A stretch of 64,000 nucleotides of DNA from Salticus scenicus (lineage: Eukaryota; Arthropoda; Arachnida; Araneae; Salticidae), in assembly GCA_963930645.1 (NCBI GenBank), contig OZ005648.1, positions 103,826,167 through 103,890,166 of the forward strand, written 5' to 3'. Below the pieces are notes generated by a model. That model did not search any database. It was not told where the DNA came from and was given only the letters and a program-made list of their open reading frames with translations. A program made the position numbers and the translations under genes. Below are positions 47,031-58,087 of the stretch, one piece after another (positions within the stretch are counted from its first letter, which is position 1; each line of letters begins with the position of its first letter).

Positions 47031-47240
47031 CATAACTGCCAATAATTTAATTTATTTCGGAGTAATTTTAACCCCGCCTCTATTTCTTACCCTTTTTTTT
47101 TTTTTTTTTTTTTTTTTAAGTAATTTTTTCTTATTTTATCGAAGTTATGCATTGAAGAAAATTTTTCTATTAATAAAATGGTGCGAAATAAAGGCGGGGC
47201 TAAAAGTACTCCGGAATAAATTAAAATATTGGCAGCTATG
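47031..47240. mobile_element. MITE family E, copy a (210 bp)
   Basis: Ends CATAACTGCCAATAATTTAA and the complement of TTAAAATATTGGCAGCTATG. Flanks GTAAAGT at 47024-47030 and 47241-47247 form a perfect 7-bp duplication. The interior has ACCCCGCCTCTA, TTTTTTCTTATTTTATCG and AAAGGCGGGGCTAAAAGT. The site TTAA at 47116-47119 is the empty-site equivalent of the insertion at 57053. Confidence 0.8.
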
Positions 47241-47421
47241 GTAAAGTGTGTACGCTCGTTCCACAGAAGTACCTTCAATATTTGTTACATAAATTCAATT
47301 TTACAAGTTTTTAAATCTAAATAATGTTGAAAGTACTATCGGAACATAAAGGGTTGATGGATTACTAATGTATGATAAAACATTAAAAAAATAAAATTCA
47401 CGGCAATACCTAAAGAGCTTA

Positions 47422-47624
47422 CTTGCCAACATACTAATTAATATTCCGTAGTATAGTTAGCCTCGCCTTCTTTTTCACACCAGTATCTTTTAGAGTATTT
47501 TTCTTCTTATTTAATCGCAATTGCATTTGGAGAATATTGCTCTAAAATTTACTGGCGTGAAAAAAAAAAGGGGGGGGGGGCGGGACTAACAACGCTACTG
47601 AATATTATTTAAGATGTTGGCAAG
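47422..47624. mobile_element. MITE family B, copy d
   Basis: Ends (TA)CTTGCCAACATACTAATTAA and GATGTTGGCAAG(TA). The flanks AAAGAGC on the left and AAAGAGC on the right give a 7-bp duplication when the ends are taken as TTACTTGCC and GGCAAGTATG. Core intact, with GGGCGGGACTAACAA. Confidence 0.8.
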
Positions 47625-47947
47625 TATGAAAGAGCAATGCGACAAAAAATAAAATTGGATGAATAACTTTGTACACATTACAACATTTATAATTCATTTC
47701 AGCAATGTTAGTATCCATCTTTATCATACACAACTGTCCACGAGAGTACTTTCTTATTCAATCGTAGCTACATATTGCATTAGAGAATATTACTCAGTAG
47801 CATACCTTCCAAGATTTCAGATCTGCCAATTATGTTAACACTTTCGTGACCGCATGTTTCTGTCTTTTTGAGAGTAAGCTCCGCCTGTGGGCGTTATCCT
47901 TTTACATTGCATTAGTTTAACCCATTTTATCCCATCGTCCTATTTAA

Positions 47948-48447
47948 CCCTTTCAGTCGCAGTGTTCCCGCTGATGGAACACCTAATTTTAATTCTCAAG
48001 TGCAAAAACTCATCCCGGAAATTTTTTAGCAAAAATTTACACTTATAACATAGCAGACATGACCCTTTTTTTAAGGTGAAAATTTAAAATTTCTTCTATT
48101 TTAATTATGTTCGTAAATTTCGGTCGCAGTGTAATTTAAATGATCCGAATTACCTTGCACCGCAAAGGGTTAAAATACTCCGGAATAAATTGAAATGTTG
48201 GGATCTATGCAACTTTTACGAGTTTTTGTTGTCGATAATGTTTACTTATAAAGCGATTTATTTATTAAATTAAATATTATTTGAATTTAATAAGGTTTAC
48301 TTACAGATGTTTCAAACCAAAAATTTCTCGAAAAGGAACAATGCTAATTTTTTATTTTTTAAATATTTATGAGCTATGTGTCTAAAAGCCATTTTTAAAA
48401 TTAGTTTAGTAATTTTTAAAATAAATTAAGTAGTGAACGTTAAATGG
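47948..48447 (+). mobile_element. TTAA composite unit, copy 1 (500 bp)
   Basis: Starts CCCTTTCAGTCGCAGTG after TTAA (47944-47947) and ends before TTAA (48448-48451). The first 222 bases are a miniature element of their own, closed by CACCGCAAAGGG and an internal TTAA (48170-48173). The next bases, ACTCCGGAATAAATTGAAAT, are a family E terminus. Nearly the same 501-base arrangement recurs at 57057. Confidence 0.8.
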
Positions 48448-48451
48448 TTAA

Positions 48452-48985
48452 AGGACAACTGAAAAATAGCATATAGAAATCAGAATTTGCTTGGTGCGAA
48501 TATTTTTTCAGTTGGAATATATAATGGTATATATAAGCTTCTGTTAGCGTGTTATGTGTCTCACCTCCTCCTCCTCCTCCATCTGGAATCTTAGTTTAAT
48601 CATTACATTAGGGGCGTGGTTTATCTTCTCTTTGCGGTTGACAATTCTTTCTGGAGAACTATCATGTATATAAGAAAGTATTATACAGATAAAGCAAAAC
48701 TTTATACTCGGAAAGAACTTTTCACTATTGAAGAGAACACTAAAACATATAAGTGCAAATTTCATCCTCTTTATTTCAATGTCCTGCGTACAAGGTAAAT
48801 AAGATTTCTCATAGAATATATATACATATACATATATATTTCAAATTTTGTTGTATTTAGTTTATTTAGGTTTAATTAACCTTAAAAAATAAAAATTTGA
48901 GCAAAATAAATAAATTGGGCTAAAATGGGCAAAATGAATGATTTCAGTATTCAAATTTATAATATAAATGAATATTCGCTACATT
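48452..48985. other. Unassigned insert in family F
   Basis: Has a (CCT)n patch at 48565-48579 and a 60-codon plus-strand frame (48616-48798) ending at AAG|GTAAATAAG, which is donor-like. The translation (…RTIMYIRKYYTDKAKLYTRK…) matches nothing I know. It could be a fragment of the autonomous family F transposase, but that is a guess. Confidence 0.3.
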
Positions 48986-49337
48986 CATACTCTTTATAAT
49001 CAAAGTATTTGTATCCACAGTGCATTGGTTGCACAAATGTGAATATGGATTAATTGTTAAGAATTAATGTAACCTATGTAACCTAAAGAAACGCCTACTG
49101 GCGGAGTTACAGATTTTCAGATGACGTGAATTCAAGTCAGCGGTCGTGAAAGTGTTAATATATCCGTAATAGTGTTAGGCCTCACCTTTTTTACACGCCG
49201 GTATATTTGTAGTGTAATAGTCTTCTTATTTATTTAGAGTACATATTGCAGAATATTACTCTACAGATTTACTGGCGTGATAAAAATGCAGGGTCTAACA
49301 CTAATATAGATAAATTAGCATAATTGGCATGTCTGAG

Positions 49338-49399
49338 ATTCTAATTAATATTCCGTTGCTCGGTTAGTACCCACTCCTTTCTAGAACCGTCTCCCCCCA

Positions 49400-49438
<39 letters not shown>

Positions 49439-49563
49439 AGTAATTTTTAAAAATGTGATTGTATGATTAAAGAAGAAGAAAAATCTCTCCAAAAATACAG
49501 GTGTGAAAAAAAAAAAGTTTGATAATTATAATGCTACGAAATATTAATTAGAATGTTGGCAAG
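49338..49563. mobile_element. MITE family B, copy e
   Basis: GATTCTAATTAATATTCCGT on the left, ACGAAATATTAATTAGAATG then TTGGCAAG(TA) on the right. The outer left end is missing; family C copy b adjoins directly. Poly-T of about 32 at 49401-49433 lies inside. Confidence 0.65.
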
Positions 49564-49691
49564 TACACAGATAATGTGTTGTCATAAAAGTGAGAGTACT
49601 AACAGTGCATGCCTGCATTTGCGCAATATTAAAAATACATACATCGGAAAATGATTCAAATTTCCTTTGGTTAAATCTATTTCTCGCTATT

Positions 49692-49842
49692 CCAGGGTAT
49701 CGATAATAACCTGTTGAATATCCTTACGATTGTGGAAGCCAGCATTGTCCATAATAATGACTGAGTTTTTAGGAAGTGACTGAATTCCTCATTCCCGCCC
49801 TTCCTAAAAACTCAACACCATTATGGATAATTCTGGCGCAGT
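49692..49842. pseudogene. Two inverted fragments of a DDE transposase (IS630/Tc1 type)
   Basis: Minus strand from 49777 down to about 49692 reads LPKNSVIIMDNAGFHNRK, then DIQQVIIDTLE and a stop. MDNAGFH is the second catalytic-Asp motif of IS630/Tc1-type transposases. The plus strand at 49800-49842 (CTTCCTAAAAACTCA ... ATTATGGATAATTCTGGCGC) encodes the same motif with a one-base shift. The two fragments face apart around a 22-base centre. Only these scraps remain; no full gene. Confidence 0.6.
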
Positions 49843-50176
49843 CGTTTTTTTTTTTTTTTTTTTTTTTTTTATGCAATCTCACGCTAAGGAAACACGCTAA
49901 GGAAAAGTAAAAGAATAGACTGTTTTCCTTTTATTTTCTTTCTTCTTTTTTTCTTTTTAAAATTACGATGTGTGAAATTTGAAAGGTCACATTTTGTAAG
50001 AGTAGTCAGACAACCACGTTTTTACACATTTGCGGACTTGAGTGATGTTCATCTATACCTTTTTGCATTACAATGAAATGAAATTATAAATTAACCCATT
50101 AACCGCCAAAATTAGAAATAATGATTTTTTTTTAAAAATACAAACAGTAATACTCATTATTTTGATCATATATAAC

Positions 50177-50463
50177 TAGAGCCTGATTAAGGGGGAAGCA
50201 CAAATTATTTATACTTACACCGTTATTTTTTAACAAATACTTTCCTCCTATAATAAACAGAAAATTCTCATTAAAAATTATTTTAAAAGAATTCTGGTGT
50301 CTAATAGCGGTGAGTAAATTGGATTGTTTTACACCGTTCATTTTTTATAAAAAATATTTCCTCGTCAAAGCGTGGAATTTCTATCACATGAAGTAAAAAA
50401 TAATTGTAAAAATATTCCGGTGAGAGCGGAGATAATGTGTGCTTCCCCCTTAATCAGGCTCTG
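50177..50463 (-). mobile_element. hAT-type MITE family A, copy 4 (287 bp)
   Basis: Same orientation as copy 3. First base is T in place of C (TAGAGCC). Perfect duplication TATATAAC (50169-50176, 50464-50471). Confidence 0.96.
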
Positions 50464-50471
50464 TATATAAC

Positions 50472-51013
50472 AGTAATTTAAAATAAAATTATTAAAATTA
50501 GTCTTATCTTACTAAATACAGGGCGTCGTATTTGTACAACTTCAGTGGAATAACAGTATATAATGAAGACAAATAAATGTTTACGGAAATTTTCTTGCTG
50601 GTGTATAAAACAGCAAACACTACAGATGACTTCAAAAGTAATTATTTTATTGTGAAACACTTTTTCATTTTTTACAAGTTATGTAAACTTATTCCAATAT
50701 GATGATTTTCAAATGTTTTGGATTGATTAGTGCTTCAAGTTCGAAATTTATTTTTAAATATAAAATTATTTTTCAGATCAAAAATGTTTGTAATAAAATA
50801 AATATCTATCCTTTCCTTATTTAAAAACAATACTTAATATAAAATAACTTTTTTAGTTTAATGCTAAACGCAATTATTTCTGGTGTTGCGGGAACGCATC
50901 ACTAGCGGGTAATGGATTAAACTATAATAATTTAAAAACATTTGGAAATTACTATTTTCTATCCAGTTTCAATTTTTCTGAGTTTTTAAAATAAACATTG
51001 GCAAAGTATAAGA

Positions 51014-51049
<36 letters not shown>

Positions 51050-51973
51050 CGCTAATTCATTATCACACACCATGAAAAATTAAACCGTAATCATAGATTC
51101 CCTTTGCAGCAATTTAATTTAAAAAATAATAATAAAACATTTATTAAATATTATATATAAGTCTTCGTGTAATCTAAAAACAAAAGTTGCAATATAAATA
51201 TAAAAGTCATTACCAACAAAACCTTTCATAAAGAAATATTGTGTAATAAAATATTTGTGAGAAAAATAAACGACAATGCCATAAAAGTTTTGGGAAATGC
51301 AATGAAATCGCTCAGTTAAAAACATCTTAACCGCTTGTTCTTTGCTTAAAGTATTTTCGAAAAAGCAGAACATGCTATTCGGAGGAAATTGTGAGGAAAA
51401 GAAAAAAATAAAGACTCTATCTAATCTCTAAGCTGTTGATGGGGCCGCAGGGTGAAACCCATTACCTGCTACAAGAAAATTAGGTAGGTATCTGAAAAAA
51501 TAAACGCATACAAAAGAGAAAAAAAAGTTAAAAGCGTTCTTATTTCTCTTCCTTTACTACGTGCAAATTTGTTCCCTTCTTTTTTTGTCAAAGAAAGGAT
51601 TTTCTTCTCGGATCTATTAGATAACCGAATAAAGTAGAAAATATAGCAACATCTCTTTTGTTCAATGAAAAATTTAGCAACTATCATGAAAGTTTTCCCG
51701 AACTATTCCGTCAAATAGACTTATAAAGCTTTATAAACTAAAGAATAATTTATTTCTATATTATACCCGATGAAGATGCTATGATTTCAATCAAGATATT
51801 CTTATATATCAATCAAGATTTTGTTCGACTATTTAAATGCAGTATTTTACAAATTTAATGATTAACTCAATAAATATAAAAAAGCACAAATTGAAAATTA
51901 TTATTTTTTTTTAATCGATTTCTTCATTTTAGTACATTTAAGAATATTCGTTTAATTTTTTTGCTTTCAGTTA
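50472..51973. other. AT-rich DNA, no feature seen
   Basis: Poly-A of about 34 at 51014. A small GC-rich spot at 51440-51470 (GATGGGGCCGCAGGGTGAAACC) is isolated. No gene signal. Confidence 0.5.
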
Positions 51974-51981
51974 TTCTAAAG

Positions 51982-53138
51982 TAGAGGTCTGCTCGGGCCG
52001 AGCCTTCGGCCCGAGCCCGAGCCCGGCCCGGCCCACGGGCCGGGTTCGGGTCGAATTTTTTAATTTGCTCTCGGGCCGGGCTCGGGCTTAAAAATTTTTT
52101 GTAGGCTTGGGCCGGGCCGGACTGGGCCTGGAGGAAATTTTAAGCCCGGCCCGGCCCGGCCCGAACCTTTTTCTAAATTCCTCGTTAATCAACGAAAAAG
52201 GAAAATGATAAAATACTTTTTCAGTCATTTATTTTACATAATTTTACAGTCTGGTATGTCACATAAAATTTTATTTTGTTAAAAAGTGTCTGTAACTACA
52301 ATTTAATTATCTATCAGCTTGACTGTTCGCGATCTGATTTTCCGCAAATATTTTAAGCATGTCTCGAAATTAATATATATTTTTTAAGTATTATTAGATG
52401 GTTTCTAATTCAAAATAATATGCCTGTTACTACCAGTTTGCGTACATGTAACAAACAAAAGAGATTAGATACGTTACTGGTATATAAGGCTTTGTTTTCT
52501 ATGGTCTGTAGTGTTTAGGTGGCATGAAGGCTATAAAAATCCTTCCGCTGTAACTTTTCCTCTAAGGCTTCTTTTTCTTTTCTCCGGGGCAATGGATGAA
52601 AGTAGCATCAATTTTAGCATGTGCGAAAGCATCTTTTCTTTTGAATATGGTTGGATTAGCATTAAAGTTTTGTTTACCGGATCCCATGAAAGATTTGGAT
52701 ACATTACGGTATATAACAGGAAGTGGTTGAAAGTGTATTTTTAGTATTGTTAACCATTTTAAATATCTTCCTATATTGTTTGAGAAATGCTAATATTTTC
52801 GATTTGACTTTCTGTCTGTCTTTGTGCCTTCTGTACGTCTGTAATAATGAAATAACGTTTATATATAAATATCTTGTAAACATTCAGCAGTTTTGTTAAA
52901 GAACATTCTATTGCTCAGCTATATAAAACCTCTGCAAAACATCTTTTTCGTATAAAGGCATATATATATATATAATTTTTTTTTTTTTTTTTTTGTAATT
53001 TTACAAATTTTTTAATCGAGCCGGGCCGGGCCGGGCCTGGGCCAAACTTTTCGATTTCATACCGGGCCGGGCAAGCAAACCTTTTCAACGGGCAGGGCCG
53101 GGCCCGGGCCTGAAAATTTCGGCCCGTGCAGACCTCTA
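51982..53138. mobile_element. GC-rich-ended hAT-type element (1157 bp), non-autonomous
   Basis: Ends TAGAGGTCTGCTCGGGCCG and the complement of CGGCCCGTGCAGACCTCTA. Perfect 8-bp duplication TTCTAAAG (51974-51981, 53139-53146). TAGAG plus an 8-bp duplication is diagnostic of hAT. Both subterminal zones are dense in GGGCCGGGC words, about 180 bases on the left and 120 on the right, against an AT-rich middle. No transposase: the longest frame (77 codons) has no hAT motif. The repeated boxes are probably transposase-binding sites (inference). Confidence 0.92.
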
Positions 53139-53199
53139 TTCTAAAGCATAAAATTGTCACTTTTCAAGAATAGAAAATATTATTCTATAACTATAGGAA

Positions 53200-54620
53200 A
53201 AATTGTAATTGCCGAAATGTCAGTGGAGACCACCCTCTTCAGACTCAAAAAGATTTTGTGTTCCGGATGTGTGTATGCTTGTCTATCGTCGCAAATATAC
53301 CGCTATTGACTTGCAATTTGGTACACATGTTCACGAACCCCATAGAATTAGATGTATGTATTTGGGCGTGTATTCCATTTGTAGTTTGTGTACAAGGACA
53401 CGCCAAAGTTTTTCTTATCACTGCGCCCTATGGGAAGAATTTGTATGTACCGCGATAGCCGCCGCAAAAATCACGCTATTGACTTGCAATTTGGTTCTCA
53501 TGTTCATGAGCCCCACGGAATTAGCCATATTGTTTTGGGTGCGTATTCCACTTGTAGTTCGTGTACAAGTGGAATACGCACCCAAAATTTTTATTATCAT
53601 TACGGCCTGTGGGCAGAATTTGTATATACCGCAATAGAGGCAGCAAAAATCCTCCATTTGACTTGCAAATTGGCAAACGCGTTAAGGCTCTGTATAGAAA
53701 TTGATATATATGTCTATATTGTTTATGGATTGTGTACAGGGACACGCCAAAATTCTTATCATTACTTCATATAGGTGAAATTCGTTTAAACGCATTTCAA
53801 CATCATTACTTTGCAAACAAAAAAAAATAAAATTAGCGTACAATACTGAGATGCTTAAACGTATGTTTTCTGCAGAAAATATGTGCGCTTAGTCTTCCTA
53901 ATTAATGTACAAGACCTTACAAAAGTGTTCTGACAATTGCACGTAATCATCCAAAGAATGTCAAATTTCAATAAATAATTCATGAAAAACTTAAAATAAG
54001 CGCGATAGTTTTTACTAGTGTACAGAATGTTTATGGTTCGTTTACAGAGACACACAAAATAATTTTATGACATTAGAGTTTATGGACAAATTTTTGTTTA
54101 AGCGCAATTTAATGCGCTTATGCTGCGTTAAACGTAAGGGAATTAACATACATTATAAAGATGCTTAAAAGCATGTTTACTCTAAAAAAGTGTATGTGTA
54201 GACTAAAAAAATTTATTTACGGAACTACACAAAAGAATTACGAGGACGTACTGTAATCATCAATGTGATACAGATTAGTTTTAAAAATTAACGAATTATA
54301 ATTAATTAGGTGTATTCTTATTATTGGTGTATATAATAACTGTGTCTCCTTTTATAGGATACATAAAATAATTTCGTACTATTACGGTCTATAGTCGGTA
54401 TTTCTTAAAAGTGTATTTTAATATGGTTACACCCCATTAATTATAATGAAATTTTACTAGAATTTTTAAAGCATGTTTTTCTGTTGAAAATTATGGGCAT
54501 AGAATTGATAATTAGTTTGTAGGGTTACACAGAATAATTCCGATAGATTACATAATCTTCTTGCATGAAGTTTGGTACAGATATTTATGAATTACTGGGA
54601 ATTAATACATGACTACCAGT
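53200..54620 (+). repeat. Decaying ~175-bp tandem satellite
   Basis: CGCTATTGACTTGCAATTTG at 53301, again at 53474, and a diverged form at 53652, so spacing is 173 and 178. Each unit has GTGTACAAGGACACGCCAAA-like and GGGAAGAATTTGTATGTACC-like segments. Weaker echoes (AGAGACACACAAAATAATTT near 54045, GGGTTACACAGAATAATTCC near 54520) extend it to about 54.6 kb. Overlapping frames in several phases are by-products of the repeats. Confidence 0.75.
53533..53587. repeat. Perfect 24-bp-stem hairpin in the satellite
   Basis: TTTTGGGTGCGTATTCCACT plus TGTA (53533-53556) is the exact complement of 53564-53587, with a 7-base loop GTTCGTG. The previous unit has a weaker version of the same hairpin. Confidence 0.9.
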
Positions 54621-55808
54621 TATTAGGAATACATATATATACCTATGTATATAGCTAGTTAAAGAAAGAGAGATACCGCGGGGGGTTGAGGGGACGGCAG
54701 TCCCCCTCAGAAACGTATCTATTTATGTAACAAGTCATTCGAATCAACATACATATATTTTATAATAATAAAAATGATCTGTTGAATAATGTGTGATGCA
54801 AATACGACGTTGAGGCTCCTGATCTTCAGATTTTATTATGAGAAAATATGACAATAAAATTTAAATACATATATATTTAGCGAGTATTTGGTGAGTTTAT
54901 TGCAGTAGTTAAAACGACCCCTGTGTGTTTTCCTCGTAACATTTTACGGTACTAAAAAACCACCAGCTAGCACCAAACTATATATAAAGTATTTCGAAAT
55001 ATGTGCTGAACACATATACATGTTATTATATATTTATTTTCAATCTATTTTTGTTAATTAAATAAAAATGCATACCGTATGGGCACTGCTTGGAAAAATA
55101 TGCAATCGTTAATGCGTTAATATTATTTAAATGAAGAATATACTTACATAGTTGCCATTTTAGCACCTTTAGACTAACGGAAAATTTTAATAGAAATATT
55201 TATTTAATTAATGAGCGAACTGGAATGGTTTTCTTTGATTAAGTAAAATAAAATAAAATAAAATAATAATAATAAAATTTTCTAGTATCCAAAAGTGGCT
55301 AATTTAGCAATGACTTATTGAAGGAACTACCGAAATTTCCGACGTTTAATCCGCAGGACAGACACACTTATTTTTCACCAGAAATTTTAATTGATAAAAT
55401 GAAAATTTTTTTCTTAAAATTTAGTACACTATACAAACGCAACGATAATTCTTAAATAAAATATCTTCTGTCAAACTGATTTATGTGTCCTGGACTTGAA
55501 TGCCAAAAAGTACAGTATTTGCTAGATTCAAGAGTTATGTTAGAATTAGTGGTTAATGCGCCCCCTTTTTTTTTCCTATAACAATTTTTATAAAGCAATA
55601 TATGTATTATTCAGTTGAAGACACCTGCTGCATGTCTTTTATTAATACAAATATTGCTTTATAAAAATAGTGGTATGAAAAAAGATGAAAGTACTGTGAT
55701 GAAATGCCTGTAAGAATTCATTGTCTTGTTTTACAAAATAATCAGCAATAATATTCCTTTCAGCAAAAAAGAAAACAATTATAAAGAAAAAAAAATTTAA
55801 ATAATAAA
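54621..55808. other. AT-rich DNA with one GC-rich hairpin
   Basis: GTTGAGGGGAC and GTCCCCCTCAG near 54683-54713 can pair. (TAAAA)n near 55242-55265. Nothing else recognised. Confidence 0.45.
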
Positions 55809-56011
55809 CATAGTTGTCAACATTTTAATATATTCCGGAGCATTTTTAGCCCCGCCTTTAATCCACACCACTTTATATACAGATTATTTTTCTTTAATAA
55901 ATATGTATGGCAAAAAAAAAAAAAAAAAAAAGTACTCTTAAGAGAAAAGTGGTGTGATATAAAGGCGGGGCTAAAAGTGATCCGGAATAAATTAAAATGT
56001 TGGCATCTCTG
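55809..56011. mobile_element. MITE family E, copy b (203 bp)
   Basis: Left CATAGTTGTCAACATTTTAA; right end complement CAGAGATGCCAACATTTTAA. Interior AGCCCCGCCTTTAAT and AAAGGCGGGGCTAAAAGT. The flanks AATAAA (55803-55808, 56012-56017) match, though simple AT sequence weakens this. Confidence 0.75.
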
Positions 56012-56410
56012 AATAAATGACATTAAAATTGAACTAAAATAAACGATGAATAAGTAGAAAATCCAGATTTAGCGTGAGGTTTCCGGCTCATATAATAACA
56101 TTTTATTTTCTAGGAAGTTTGCGTTAAGGGAGTTTAAAAACGTTAATGTCATTTCGATATCTGATGGCAAAAGAAGATAACATGAAAATTTAAAAATTCT
56201 GCATGTTTTTAAATTATATTGCATTATCAAACTAAAAAAAAAGAAAAAAAAAAAAAAAAAACTGTGTTTTCTATTAATGTATTCATTTATATACATATAT
56301 ATATATATATTTCTTTTTAAAAGTTGTAGTTTGCTTTAGTTTATTAGTTTTATTATATTATATTCCACAGCACCATCGATTTTTTTTCTATTAACAAATT
56401 TTTAATACTT
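56012..56410. other. AT-rich DNA, no feature seen
   Basis: Poly-A/G tract at 56233-56261 and (TA)n at 56290-56310. Confidence 0.45.
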
Positions 56411-56735
56411 CATCAGATTTTGAAACACCGCCTTCTTTTAAGGACTCTTTCAGAGATAAGGAATTTCCCCCATTTTTGCTATCACTATTTTTATTCAGAA
56501 ATATTTATGGTATTTTTGTAGCAATGTTTTGTGATGAAATAGATTAGAGATTATTGTATAAAATTAGTAGTAGCAATGGCGGCAGAAAATTCGCATCCCT
56601 GAAACATACATACCAACATTCTAATTAATATTCTGTAAAATTTTCAGCGCCAGCATCATTTTTTCATACCACTTTATTTTTAGAGTAATTTTCTCCACAT
56701 GTAATTACGTTTAAATAAGAAGAAAAACACTCTAA

Positions 56736-56769
<34 letters not shown>

Positions 56770-56890
56770 CTGGTGGGAAAAAGAAGGCGGGTAATAGCAA
56801 TTTTATGAAATATGAATTGGAATGATGCAGATGTAGATATGCTGAAAATGTCCTGTAAAAAGGACGGGAACTTCGAACTCTGCTTTGATT
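56411..56890. mobile_element. MITE family N, copy b, split by family B
   Basis: Left ATCAGATTTTGAAACACCGCC; right GGACGGGAACTTCGAACTCT then GCTTTGATT. Interior TTTTATTCAGAAATATTTAT and GCAATGTTTTGTGATGAAAT parallel copy a at 45214. Family B copy f sits inside at 56609-56833. Confidence 0.55.
56609..56833. mobile_element. MITE family B, copy f
   Basis: CATACCAACATTCTAATTAA on the left; the right end is worn (TATGAATTGGAATGATGCAG). Core TTTAAATAAGAAGAAAAACA and AGAAGGCGGG recognisable, with an (ATA)n expansion at 56739-56766. Confidence 0.6.
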
Positions 56891-56980
56891 ACTTTAAAAA
56901 TCGTTGGCTTTGTTATAAGCAATTGTTCCTGGTTTTATAAGTTTGGAGCAGGTTCTTGAAAAATGACAGTTTTTTTTCTC

Positions 56981-57659
56981 CAAGCAAACATCTTAATTTA
57001 TTGCGGATCATTTTTAGCTCCACCTTTATTCCATACCTCCCCCCCTTTTCCTTTAACCCTTTCAGTCGCAGTGTTCCCGCTGACGGAACACCTAATTTTA
57101 ATTCTCAAATGCAAAAACTCATCCCGGAAATTTTTTAACAAAAAATTACATTTATAACATAGCAGAAAAAGCCCTTTCTTTAACGTGAAAATTTAAAATT
57201 TCTTGTATTTTAATTTTTCGTAAATTCCGGTGGCAGTGTAATTTAAATAATGCGAATTACCTTGCGCTGCAAAGGGTTAAAATACTCCGGAATAAATTGA
57301 AATGTTGGGATCTATGCAACGTTTACGAGTTTTTGTTGTCGATAATGTTTCTTTATAAAGTGATTTATTAATTAAATTAAATGTTACTTGAATTTAATAA
57401 GGTTTACTTATAGATGTTTCAAACCGAAAATTTCTCGAAAAGGGACAATGCTAATTTTTTATTTTTTAAGTATTTATGATCAGCTATGTGTCTAAAAGCC
57501 ATTTTATAAATTAGTTTAGTAATTTTTAAAATAAATTAAGTAGTGAACGTTAAAGGGTTAAGAGTAATTTTTTCTTATTTTATGAGTTATATATCAGAGA
57601 AAAATACTCAAAAAGTAAAGTGGTGGCTCCGAAAGAAATTAAATTATTTGGCAACTATG
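56981..57659. mobile_element. MITE family E, copy c, split by the TTAA composite
   Basis: The left arm CAAGCAAACATCTTAATTTA and CCACCTTTATTCC ends at TTAA (57053). The right part resumes after TTAA (57558-57561) with GAGTAATTTTTTCTTATTTT and ends TTATTTGGCAACTATG. Copy a at 47031 shows the same junction without the insert. Confidence 0.7.
57057..57557 (+). mobile_element. TTAA composite unit, copy 2 (501 bp)
   Basis: CCCTTTCAGTCGCAGTG at the left end, GTTAAAGGG at the right, TTAA on both sides (57053-57056, 57558-57561). The internal 220-base module ends CGCTGCAAAGGG plus TTAA (57277-57280). The remaining 277 bases open with a family E terminus. CCCTTT...AAAGGG ends with TTAA duplication fit the piggyBac superfamily. 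Very similar to copy 1 at 47948, with scattered substitutions. Confidence 0.85.
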
Positions 57660-58050
57660 ATTTTAGTAGTATTTTTTAAAAGTATACTTGGTGTTTACTG
57701 ATATAATCAAGGAATATTACTGATACATATTGAGAAACTAATTGCCTCCAAAACGTTCCCAGGAACGTCTCGACACTTTTTTTTTTTCAGTTAGTATATA
57801 TACGTTATAAACATATGTAATATAATCACGATTATTGCAGAAAATAGTGGATTACACAGATACTTATTTCAAACTGAATTTTAAAAGTATATTATATGTA
57901 TAAATAACTGAATAATAAAACTATACTAGTACTAAAGTTCAATGTTAAGACACATTTTCGCAAAAATGTGTACTTCAAAAATTAATTGAAATACGGTAAT
58001 TAGTATTATGCATTAAAAGTATCTAATTCAACAATTTATTTATTTTATTA

Positions 58051-58087
<37 letters not shown>

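Larger units (their letters stand above)
47839..49154. mobile_element. TTAA-target element family F, copy b, itself interrupted
   Basis: CACTTTCGTGACCGC at 47839 and its exact complement GCGGTCGTGAAAGTG at 49154 are flanked by TTAA (47835-47838, 49155-49158). Subterminal CCGCCTGTGGGCGTTAT and AACGCCTACTGGCGGAG pair, as in copy a. The copy is longer than copy a (304 bp) because of the composite unit at 47948 and about 500 further bases (48452-48985) of unassigned sequence. Confidence 0.75.
47820..49336. mobile_element. MITE family C, copy b, split by family F
   Basis: The left tip ATCTGCCAATTATG (ending 47834) and the right part from 49159 (TATATCCGTAATAGTGTTAG ... ATAAATTAGCATAATTGGCA) together reconstruct the order of family C copy a at 16068. 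Between them is a TTAA-flanked insertion of 1316 bases. Confidence 0.65.

Noticed and set aside
53209..53774. Several overlapping frames of 60-140 codons
   Set aside because: They lie in different phases and strands of a tandem satellite; open reading is a by-product of unit sequence.
54675..54715. GC-rich hairpin as a terminator or element end
   Set aside because: Short, bulged stem with no repeat boundary on either side.
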